In this document: positions 55,508-64,000 of the stretch, in pieces
Position numbering within the stretch: the first letter of the stretch is position 1
How the letters are laid out: every line of letters starts with the position of its first letter
Source of the DNA: Aquimarina sp. BL5
GTDB lineage: Bacteria > Bacteroidota > Bacteroidia > Flavobacteriales > Flavobacteriaceae
DNA length: 64,000 nucleotides
Assembly: GCF_003443675.1 (NCBI RefSeq)
Contig: NZ_CP031963.1
Coordinates: forward strand, 5,673,501 to 5,737,500
Direction of reading: 5' to 3'
Notes under the pieces: generated by a model
What the model was told of the DNA's origin: nothing
The model's input: the letters and a program-made list of their open reading frames with translations, nothing else
The model's database searches: none
Made by a program: the position numbers and the translations under genes

Positions 55508-55553
55508 TACAAAAACAAATAGCCTCGCAATTGCGAGGCTATTTGTTTTTGTA
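55508..55553. terminator. 46-nt perfect palindrome, bidirectional terminator
   Basis: The arms meet at 55530/55531 and pair without mismatch over 23 nt on each side (core AGCCTCGCAATTGCGAGGCT, flanks A-rich and T-rich). It lies between the convergent acs and DUF3857 genes. Confidence 0.92.
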
Positions 55554-55570
55554 TGAATTACTAATAGTAA

Positions 55571-57760
55571 TTATTGTTTTTTAATCAATATTTTTTGTTG
55601 AGAAAATTGATACGCAACTTCTAAAAATTCTAGCATTTTGGGCCAGTTGGTATTAGGCTCATAATTATGCGTGTAATATTTAAAAGTATTTATGGTCAAT
55701 TTATTTCCTTCTAAGGTATGATTACTTGTAAAGCCTCCGGTTTCATTTTTCACTTCAAAATCTAGCTTATCCAATCCTGCTACTTCGTATCCATCAGGAA
55801 TTGTTAAGTTAATCGTGTTGTTAAAAGATCTTGGGTAAGGCATACGAATATCTTCTTCTCTTCCTTTATCTTTTTCTTCGATAGCAATTTGTCCACCAAT
55901 AAATTTTCCTATTTCAAAAAGATAATTAGGTCCAGCTCTTTTTAATAGATCATTCGCAGCTAGGAATTCTTCTTTGTAACTAAGTACGTCTTCTATATTG
56001 TATCTACCTGTTTCAAGAACTTCAAAAGAAAAATCTTCAATTTTGAAATCTAATTCTTCTTCAAGACTCTCTTGATATGATTCTTTTTGGACTGATACTA
56101 TTTTTTCCTTAAATGCAGGAAATTCTTTCTCATATTTCTTCTTATTTCTTTTCTTTTTTAAACGATCATATAGTCTTTTAGTATTGTATTTCACGTGATC
56201 CTCTTCTGTGAAATTCAAAGAATTCAATCGGTCATTAATTTCATTTACTTTATTATGTCCTTTAAGAGCAGATTTTCTGAAAACTTTTATTTTCTCGAAA
56301 CCGTCTACGAAAGTAATATCATATTGTTGGTTAGAATTATTACGTTTATAATCAGATACTGGTATCATTACTTTTTTTATCGTCTCTAATCGATGTCCTT
56401 TACCAGTTTCTAAACTATAAGCTTCATTACCTTCTAGATAATATGGGATGTAATTGAAGTTTGTGTGATTCCCAAATTGACTAACATATAGAGGGTTTTC
56501 CGGATCAAGATTAATCTTTAAAAACAAAGTGATGTCATCAGGAAATAGAAGGTCATCAATTTTTCCTTGACTTCTAGGTATTGCTGCAATCATCTCGAAA
56601 GGAATTTTCTCCTCTCTCAAAAAGGAAGCGTAGTAATTTATAAATTTTAATTCTTTGGTTATGTATTTCGGGAAAGCGTAAAATTGAAAGGGATTATCTA
56701 CTGTCAGGTCGTTTTGGTATGCTACTGCAGCTTCAATAAATTGATTAAGGTAGTATTGTCTCATATAATAATACGCTTCTTCAATTCTTTCCTTTTTAGA
56801 AAAGTCTTTATCTTTTAGATATCTATCTGATCCTTTATAACCGTGATCAAATACAGTAATACCTTTATAGTAATTTAAAACCTCTTCATCGGTTACATTA
56901 TCTTTAATCTTAGATTTTTCTTCACCAACAAATGCTTCTGTTCTTTTATCTTTTTCTAGAGCAACTTGAAATTTTACATATGGCGCATTTAACAATATAT
57001 ACTCCCACATGATTGGGTCGATTTTCTCTATATCTTTCATTTCAAAAGTATACCTCTTGTTTTTACCTTTTTCGGGACTTATATCTTTAGGCTCAGGTGC
57101 TCCATTTTCCGTTTTGATACTGATAAAAAAATCTTTTTTAGAATGAATGTCTAATTCATAATTCATGATAGGGTATTCTCCACTAATTACATCTCTAACC
57201 GATGGAGCTTCTAATACTCCCATAATAGGTTCTCGTTCTTTATAATAAATACAGAAATCGATAATATCTCCAATTTCCAAATCAGGGATTGCTAGCTTAC
57301 TTTTTTTCGCAAACTTTCTAATAAAACCTCCGGCAACAGGAACAGTTCCGTCAGATTCTGAAGATTCTACTTTTTCTTTATCTACATCAATTATGTTTAC
57401 TGATCCGTTCGGCTTTATAATCTTAACAATTAATTGTTTGTTCTGCCCCAATTTGTCAAATTCAGAAAAAGAATTTACAGAAGCTTGATCATTTAGCTTA
57501 ATAATTTTTCTGGCTATTAGATATGTGTTAAGTGCTTTTTTTGCCTTAAAGTAGTAATAATCATAATCACTTAAAATGACAACAGCGGATTCATCTTTCC
57601 ACTTATCAGGAATACCAGGTAGTTCTGCATATTGATCATCATCACTCCAGATATATTCAGCTAGATTATCTATTTTAGGAAGCTGACCATATACAGATAT
57701 TGTCTGGATGAAAGAGATTACAAATATGATTTTTGTAATTAGATTACTTGTTTTTTTCAT
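55571..57760 (-). CDS. DUF3857 protein with degenerate transglutaminase-like domain
   Basis: A 729-residue secreted protein with a signal peptide (LITKIIFVISFIQTISVYGQ). An N-terminal DUF3857-type domain spans about residues 60-250 (LNTYLIARKIIKLNDQASVN, IVKIIKPNGSVNIIDVDKEK). Where the paralogue upstream has its transglutaminase Cys motif, this protein reads ELKFINYYASFLREEKIPFE (about 375-395) with no Cys, and the His and Asp equivalents are not clear (GNHTNFNYIPYYLEGNEAYS). It therefore looks like a catalytically inactive relative. A C-terminal beta domain follows (INLTIPDGYEVAGLDKLDFE). It lies 57 nt downstream of the active-looking paralogue, in probable operon. Confidence 0.8.
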   Translation of the reverse strand: MKKTSNLITKIIFVISFIQTISVYGQLPKIDNLAEYIWSDDDQYAELPGIPDKWKDESAVVILSDYDYYYFKAKKALNTYLIARKIIKLNDQASVNSFSEFDKLGQNKQLIVKIIKPNGSVNIIDVDKEKVESSESDGTVPVAGGFIRKFAKKSKLAIPDLEIGDIIDFCIYYKEREPIMGVLEAPSVRDVISGEYPIMNYELDIHSKKDFFISIKTENGAPEPKDISPEKGKNKRYTFEMKDIEKIDPIMWEYILLNAPYVKFQVALEKDKRTEAFVGEEKSKIKDNVTDEEVLNYYKGITVFDHGYKGSDRYLKDKDFSKKERIEEAYYYMRQYYLNQFIEAAVAYQNDLTVDNPFQFYAFPKYITKELKFINYYASFLREEKIPFEMIAAIPRSQGKIDDLLFPDDITLFLKINLDPENPLYVSQFGNHTNFNYIPYYLEGNEAYSLETGKGHRLETIKKVMIPVSDYKRNNSNQQYDITFVDGFEKIKVFRKSALKGHNKVNEINDRLNSLNFTEEDHVKYNTKRLYDRLKKKRNKKKYEKEFPAFKEKIVSVQKESYQESLEEELDFKIEDFSFEVLETGRYNIEDVLSYKEEFLAANDLLKRAGPNYLFEIGKFIGGQIAIEEKDKGREEDIRMPYPRSFNNTINLTIPDGYEVAGLDKLDFEVKNETGGFTSNHTLEGNKLTINTFKYYTHNYEPNTNWPKMLEFLEVAYQFSQQKILIKKQ

Positions 57761-57817
57761 TGTTATTGATTGAATGTAAGTGAATATGATAAAAGGATGT
57801 ATTCAATAATTTTATTG

Positions 57818-59740
57818 TTATTCTTTGGTCAAAATTATTTGTTGTTGATATTGCTTTTTTAATTTTTTATGAAATTCCTTCCAGGCGCTTAACTCAGTTT
57901 TACTGATAATCGCATTCTTAAAGTTGATATTCTTCTCATAAATAATTTTATCATTATCCGATGTATAGTTCAATGATATTTCAAAATCTTTATTGTTTAC
58001 CGAAAGATTTTTTGGTAGCTCTTTCACAATATATCCTTCAGGGATTTCGATAGTAGTAGCCGTATTTTCTAAAGTTTTGTATGGTAAAACAAATGCGGTT
58101 TTTCTTTTGTCAAAATCTAATTGTTGGTAGCTTTTGTAGTAATCAATATCAATGTAAAGTTCATTTTCAAAACTACTGATTGCATTGTTTTGAGTTATAT
58201 GATAGGATAAATGTAGGTCTTGGTCTCGATTACTTATATCGGTGATCGTAATGTCATCCAAAACTAAATTTTTATCTCCTCGTCCGATATAGTATTCTAA
58301 TACTTCAGTCTTCCTATCTTTTTTTAAATTGTTGATGTTATATAAAATATCCGTTTTGCTTTCTCCTTCATATTTTCTTTTAATAGTTCCTATAAGCTTT
58401 TCTTCTTCGATTTTTAAACTAGATATTACTGTTTCTATATTGTTTTTAGAAATATTTGAAGGAATTGTATCTAGAATATAATCTTCCTCATTTTCTATCA
58501 AAACCTGTTTTTTCTGAATTCTTTCAGCATAAGTTCCTAAGGGATTATACTTTTCCGTAGCGTCTAAAAAATATTTTTTATCATCAACAATCACAGTACA
58601 AATCATATGATTATCCACGGCAATTGTAGGTAGTGAGTAGTCGTAAGCAATCCGTCTTGTGCCAATCCACGATAATCTAGCATCAAATCCCGCTATTTTC
58701 ATCATTTGTTTAGTCAGATTGGCCATTCCTTTACAGTCACCGTATTTTTTCCGATATACATTGGCAGCTTCTTCTGGTTTGAAACCTGCGATTCCGTCTT
58801 CAAAGGCTATATATCTTATATTATCCTGAACCCAATAGTAAATCGCTTTTATCTTTTCCTCATCTGTATTTTGGTTTTCAATGATGGATAATGTTTTTTC
58901 TTTTAGAGATTCAGTATCATTATTTAATTGAAGTACCAGAGAGTGATACCATTTGTAAAGATCTTTAGTATTGTTAAGTAATACTTGTTTAGTGTCATTT
59001 TTAGTATGGGATTTAGCCAAAAATAGTAAGTGTGGTCTATAATGTGTAGGTCCAATACTATTTTCCTCTTTAACAACGGCTTCTACATTTTCTATAGTAT
59101 AGGTATATTGGGTAATACCTTTGTTTTCAATTTGTTTTTTTTCTCTTTTTACAGAAATACTGTCCATATTGATTTCTCTGATTTCTACATCTAACCAATT
59201 TGGAATATTTACGGTAATTGTTTTTTGTACAATTGGAAAATAACTATCTAAAAAAGTGTTTACAAAGTATTTAACATCCTTATATTTCTTTTTATATCCG
59301 AAAGTGTATTTATATCCTAATAAAGGGAAGTTTAAACCGCTCCATTTAATTCTGGCATCAGAATGAAATAGTTCTTCCTGATTATAGTATTCATCCCTAA
59401 AACGTATACCTGCAGATTGACCATTTTTGTGATTTACGTATACATCTTGAATTTTAGATTGATCATCATATCCTATGAATAGAGGGATTTCTGTTCTGGA
59501 TTTTAAGTTGATGAATTCCTGTTTAAACTTGTTTTTAACTATAACCTTATCGGTTTTTTTGTCAAAATCAAAATCAATAACTTCTGAGTGTTTTAGTAAA
59601 GCAATATCTTCATCAGGGTAGGAATTACTTAGTTCTTTAGCTAGTGATATATCTTCTTCTGTAGGTTCGAATTTCTTTTGAGAAGTAGCAATAAATGAAG
59701 TAGATAATAAAAGTAATAAAAAATAGTATTTTGATATCAT
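57818..59740 (-). CDS. DUF3857/transglutaminase-like secreted protein
   Basis: A 640-residue protein with signal peptide YYFLLLLLSTSFIATSQ. After a DUF3857 region (about 45-260, IDFDFDKKTDKVIVKNKFKQ, RDEYYNQEELFHSDARIKWS) comes a transglutaminase core: YRKKYGDCKGMANLTKQMMK with Cys336, AVDNHMICTVIVDDKKYFLD with His near 377, and DATEKYNPLGTYA with Asp near 392. The Cys-His-Asp triad is intact. The substrate may be a surface protein or peptide; many such bacterial proteins act as proteases rather than cross-linkers. It precedes a catalytically degenerate paralogue by 57 nt. Confidence 0.87.
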   Translation of the reverse strand: MISKYYFLLLLLSTSFIATSQKKFEPTEEDISLAKELSNSYPDEDIALLKHSEVIDFDFDKKTDKVIVKNKFKQEFINLKSRTEIPLFIGYDDQSKIQDVYVNHKNGQSAGIRFRDEYYNQEELFHSDARIKWSGLNFPLLGYKYTFGYKKKYKDVKYFVNTFLDSYFPIVQKTITVNIPNWLDVEIREINMDSISVKREKKQIENKGITQYTYTIENVEAVVKEENSIGPTHYRPHLLFLAKSHTKNDTKQVLLNNTKDLYKWYHSLVLQLNNDTESLKEKTLSIIENQNTDEEKIKAIYYWVQDNIRYIAFEDGIAGFKPEEAANVYRKKYGDCKGMANLTKQMMKIAGFDARLSWIGTRRIAYDYSLPTIAVDNHMICTVIVDDKKYFLDATEKYNPLGTYAERIQKKQVLIENEEDYILDTIPSNISKNNIETVISSLKIEEEKLIGTIKRKYEGESKTDILYNINNLKKDRKTEVLEYYIGRGDKNLVLDDITITDISNRDQDLHLSYHITQNNAISSFENELYIDIDYYKSYQQLDFDKRKTAFVLPYKTLENTATTIEIPEGYIVKELPKNLSVNNKDFEISLNYTSDNDKIIYEKNINFKNAIISKTELSAWKEFHKKLKKQYQQQIILTKE

Positions 59741-59883
59741 AGGGATATTTTAGCACAAAATTAAAGGGGCAAATATATTAATAATGACCGATAAAAAGCA
59801 TATAAAAATCGATAAAGAGTTGTCTTTAGTGGTTTTATCTTCTTTGTTTGAATTAACTTATTAAGGTTTTTGCGTTTTTTTAT

Positions 59884-59919
59884 AAAAAAAACTGCACCTT
59901 ATATTTAGTAAGATGCAGT
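59884..59919 (-). terminator. Terminator of the M42 peptidase gene
   Basis: ACTGCACCTTA (59891-59901) pairs with TAAGATGCAGT (59909-59919) with one C-A mismatch. On the minus strand a T run follows at 59890-59884. Confidence 0.7.
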
Positions 59920-59951
59920 CTAAGTTATCAAAAAAAAAGATTTTACTTTAT

Positions 59952-61100
59952 TTATTTCTTAGCTTTTGGTTTGCTCTTTGGTCTTGGTTTTGCCTTTGTA
60001 GTTGGTTTCGGTTTTTCGAAATAACTAAAAGTTTCACCGGATTTAATAGCAAGTAAGCTTTCATATATTAGATTAATTACATTTTCTACATCATCTCTGT
60101 GAACCATTTCTACAGTGGTATGCATATAACGAAGAGGTAAAGAGATTAACGCAGAGGCAACCCCTCCATTACTGTAAGCAAAAGCATCAGTATCCGTACC
60201 TGTCATTCTACTAGATGCCATTCGCTGGAATGGTATTTTTTTCTTCTCTGCAGTGTCAATTAATAATTCTCTTAATCTATTCTGAACAGCAGGAGCATAA
60301 GAAATCACAGGGCCATCGCCGATTTTTGTTTCACCTTGAGTTTTCTTTTCTATCATAGGTGTAGTTGTGTCATGACAAACATCGGTAACGATAGCAACAT
60401 CTGGTTTGATAGTGTGTGTAATCATTTCGGCACCTCTAAGACCTATTTCTTCCTGAACAGAATTAGTTATATATAGTCCAAAGTCTAACTTATCTTTGTT
60501 TTCCTTTAATAAGCGAGCAACTTCAGCAATCATAAAACCACCCATTCTATTATCCAAGGCTCGACAAACAAACTTGTCTTTGTTAAGAATAAAAAACTCA
60601 TCGGGGTAGGTAATTACGCATCCTACGTGAACTCCAAGTTTCAAAACTTCCTCTTTAGTATTGCATCCTACATCAATACAAATATTTTCTAATGTTGGAG
60701 CTTGTTCTTTAGAACCTTTACGAGTATGTATTGCCGGCCAGCCAAACACGCCCTGTACAATTCCTTTTTTAGTATGGATATTTACACGTTTTGAAGTCGC
60801 TATTTGATGATCACTGCCTCCATTTCTAATCACATATATAAGACCATTGTCTGTAATATAGTTTACATACCATGAAATTTCATCAGCGTGCCCTTCTATA
60901 ACTACCTTGTATGTTGCCTTAGGATTAATAACACCAACGGCAGTTCCATATGTGTCCGTAATAAATTCATCTACATATGGCTTCAGGTAATCCATCCATA
61001 TTTTTTGTCCTTCCCATTCGTAACCTGTAGGTGCAGCATTGTTCAAATATTTCTCGAGAAAAGTCAAAGACTTCTTATTTAATATACTTTTTTTAGCCAT
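59952..61100 (-). CDS. M42 family metallopeptidase (aminopeptidase)
   Basis: A 382-residue cytosolic dinuclear metallo-aminopeptidase. Metal and catalytic residues are visible in VVIEGHADEISWYV (His71, Asp73), FVCRALDNRMGGFMIAEVAR, NSVQEEIGLRGAEM (Glu-Glu, catalytic base and ligand), AIVTDVCHDTTTP and RYMHTTVEMVHRDDVENVIN (last His). The family usually forms large tetrahedral dodecamers. An unusual tail KPKPTTKAKPRPKSKPKAKK extends the C-terminus by about 20 basic, proline-rich residues and could bind nucleic acid or ribosomes. It is divergent from the DUF4294 gene over about 107 nt. Confidence 0.93.
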   Translation of the reverse strand: MAKKSILNKKSLTFLEKYLNNAAPTGYEWEGQKIWMDYLKPYVDEFITDTYGTAVGVINPKATYKVVIEGHADEISWYVNYITDNGLIYVIRNGGSDHQIATSKRVNIHTKKGIVQGVFGWPAIHTRKGSKEQAPTLENICIDVGCNTKEEVLKLGVHVGCVITYPDEFFILNKDKFVCRALDNRMGGFMIAEVARLLKENKDKLDFGLYITNSVQEEIGLRGAEMITHTIKPDVAIVTDVCHDTTTPMIEKKTQGETKIGDGPVISYAPAVQNRLRELLIDTAEKKKIPFQRMASSRMTGTDTDAFAYSNGGVASALISLPLRYMHTTVEMVHRDDVENVINLIYESLLAIKSGETFSYFEKPKPTTKAKPRPKSKPKAKK

Positions 61101-61207
61101 TTATATATTTTTGTTTTGTACGAAGTTAATAATATTCACAAAGATTTTACAGTTTACAAACTGTTTATTACTAATTTTGGAACGATTTTAGAAGATCATT
61201 ACCTACT

Positions 61208-61912
61208 ATGCAGAAACATTTGCTATACATATTCATATTATTGTTCCCTTGTATTGGAATTTGTCAGAAAGAAGTCGACTCGACAAAAATAGATACATCA
61301 GGTTACGTACAGTATTATATAATAGAAGGAGATACTATTCCACATGAAGCTATAGATCTTGATGAAGTTGTAATATTAGGTAAGCTTAAATTCAAGGATA
61401 GATTAGCAAGAAGAAAGTATCTTATATTAAGACGTAAAACTAGAAAGGTGTATCCCTATGCAAAACTTGCATCAGATAGATTGACAGAATTAAACGAAAG
61501 ATTAAAAAACATCAAATCAAAAAAAGCTCGTAAGAAATATATTAAAATACTTCAGAAGTATATGGAGGAGGAGTTTACAGCTGAATTAAAAAAGATGACT
61601 CGTACTGAAGGTCAAATTTTAGTAAAGTTGATACACAGGCAAACAGGTCAAACGATGTTTGATTTGGTTAAGGAGTATAGGAGTGGATGGAAAGCATTTT
61701 GGTATAACAGCACCGCTAAGCTTTTTAGTATTTCTTTGAAAGAACAATATGACCCTATTAATATAGAAGAGGATTACTGGATTGAGGATATATTACAAAG
61801 AAGTTTTCAATCAAATATTTTGGAAGAACAAAAGACTGCGCTGGATTTTAGTTTTTATAGTCTAAGAAATAAGTGGACCGACACTATTAGAGCTACAACA
61901 ACAGAAAATTAA
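61208..61912 (+). CDS. DUF4294 domain protein
   Basis: A 234-residue exported protein with signal peptide MQKHLLYIFILLFPCIGICQ. The body carries the DUF4294 pattern: YYIIEGDTIPHEAIDLDEVV, KRKYLILRRKTRKVYPYAKL-type basic helix (residues about 66-88), RTEGQILVKLIHRQTGQTMF and YRSGWKAFWYNSTAKLFSIS. The family is confined to Bacteroidota and has no known function. The conserved charged helices suggest an envelope role. It is the last protein-coding gene before the rRNA operon. Confidence 0.9.
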   Translation: MQKHLLYIFILLFPCIGICQKEVDSTKIDTSGYVQYYIIEGDTIPHEAIDLDEVVILGKLKFKDRLARRKYLILRRKTRKVYPYAKLASDRLTELNERLKNIKSKKARKKYIKILQKYMEEEFTAELKKMTRTEGQILVKLIHRQTGQTMFDLVKEYRSGWKAFWYNSTAKLFSISLKEQYDPINIEEDYWIEDILQRSFQSNILEEQKTALDFSFYSLRNKWTDTIRATTTEN

Positions 61913-62210
61913 GATATACTTGCTAGCCTTTATGAATTAAGAGGATTTGCCATCTGTTATATTTTTTACTATAAATTTATTTTTTAAAGAGAGATAAAGG
62001 TATAAGCTTGTCCTGAAACTTTCGATAGATTCTTATCCCTACTACAAAAATCAATTTTTAAAATAGAATTAGAATTGATTTTATAGACTTGTGATACATT
62101 TTCTTGATTTTTTTTATCCTTTATTTTGATTAATTTTATTATATTCGCTATCCAACTTTTTAAAAACCAGTAGGTTTACAATTTTATTAAAAAATACTTA
62201 TTATTTTTTG
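61913..62210. other. Non-coding region upstream of the rRNA promoters
   Basis: About 300 nt of very AT-rich sequence between the DUF4294 gene and rRNA promoter P1. No open frame, RNA gene or clear terminator is seen. It may act as an UP-type upstream region for P1. Confidence 0.4.
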
Positions 62211-62240
62211 TTGATTTAACGGAAAAGGGTTGTATGTTTG
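62211..62240 (+). promoter_or_regulatory. rRNA promoter P1
   Basis: TTG at 62211-62213, 19 nt, then TATGTTTG at 62233-62240, followed by CACCCGC. This fits the Bacteroidota consensus exactly and matches P2 in the shared block GGGTTGTATRTTTGCACCCG. Confidence 0.85.
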
Positions 62241-62383
62241 CACCCGCAAAACGGGATATTGTTTTTGTTTAGTTCATTGATTAGGATTTTGTTTGTTTAC
62301 GGTGGCTGAGGGAGTTTTTTAGGGACTCTGTTTAGTTATTGTTCAAGGCTTGAAAAAATATTTTAAATTATTTTAAAAAAGTT

Positions 62384-62413
62384 TTGGTAGTTTAAAAAGG
62401 GGTTGTATATTTG
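62384..62413 (+). promoter_or_regulatory. rRNA promoter P2
   Basis: TTG at 62384-62386, 19 nt, then TATATTTG at 62406-62413, followed by CACCCGC. The spacing is the same as in P1, 173 nt downstream. Confidence 0.85.
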
Positions 62414-62696
62414 CACCCGCTTTGAGAAACAAGCGAAGTTCATAGGAATAAAAGTTATACTGGAGTAGGTTGATTTAGGTCATTTTTGAGGTTCGATTCC
62501 TTTTTAATTTACGATTAACGACCAGCAATGAAGATTGTGTTAGGTTCGTTGAAAGAGTTCATTGATATATTGATTGACAGCGCGTATTGCAATTGTATTT
62601 ATATAATTGTTTTACATATAAGAATTAAGACTAGAAATATTTTTGAGATTACGATTTTAAATTCCTGTTGTTATTGTTAAATAATATTTAAGAATA
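62414..62696 (+). other. 16S rRNA leader
   Basis: About 280 nt between P2 and the 16S 5' end. It contains AGAGTTCATTGATATATTGA near 62566, with the core AGTTCATTGA also present at 62271-62280 after P1; this may be a boxA-like antitermination or processing element, though the match to boxA is loose. Confidence 0.5.

Positions 62697-64000
<1,304 letters not shown>

Overview
This is a low-GC chromosomal segment from a Gram-negative member of the Bacteroidota, most likely a marine Flavobacteriaceae of the Aquimarina type (genus inferred, not tested). The evidence is a flavobacterial-looking 5' part of a 16S rRNA gene at the right end, Bacteroidota promoters (TTG, about 19 nt, TAnnTTTG), a type IX secretion sorting domain, DUF6443 RHS proteins, DUF4294, a DnaK ending in EEVK, and many lipoprotein signals. 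No tRNA, CRISPR array, complete insertion sequence or prophage was seen.

Layout. 1-8.8 kb is an accessory, surface and interbacterial-conflict region on the minus strand: a fibre-like protein with GIGTT repeats, an RHS protein without a toxin tip, a DUF6443 RHS protein with a C-terminal JAB-like (HSHP) toxin domain, and an overlapping, previously unlisted partial lipoprotein that is the natural immunity candidate. 8.9-9.1 kb holds fold-back intergenic repeats. 9.1-13.6 kb is a leucine operon leuA-leuC-leuD-leuB in which LeuA has no regulatory domain. 13.7-34.9 kb is mostly housekeeping: an EamA transporter, an RluA-type pseudouridine synthase, panB, a CPBP protease, L-serine ammonia-lyase, dnaK, a PaaK-like ligase, a T9SS cargo protein, gamma-glutamyltransferase, ACP phosphodiesterase, a phosphoglucosamine mutase-type enzyme, two tandem LpxL-like acyltransferases, a rhomboid protease and a TlpA-like thioredoxin lipoprotein.

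35-43 kb is the most unusual stretch: a 788-residue GAF protein, an HD-domain protein fused to a Pycsar-effector-like membrane domain (DUF5706), and a divergently transcribed 1238-residue lipoprotein combining a purple-acid-phosphatase-like domain, a kinase-like central motif and an Omp85-type barrel. 43-46 kb has GNAT, Dps, a propeller-like lipoprotein and a Nudix hydrolase.

46-55.5 kb is an acetate uptake and activation locus: a stand-alone InsA-like zinc-ribbon/HTH protein, a porin, DUF4212, a sodium:solute symporter, a small membrane protein, a symporter-histidine kinase hybrid, a receiver-only response regulator and acs. Substrate would cross the porin, enter through the symporter and be activated by Acs, with the hybrid kinase as the probable sensor. 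55.5-62 kb carries two DUF3857 transglutaminase-like secreted proteins, an M42 aminopeptidase and a DUF4294 protein. The window ends in an rRNA operon driven by two near-identical tandem promoters.
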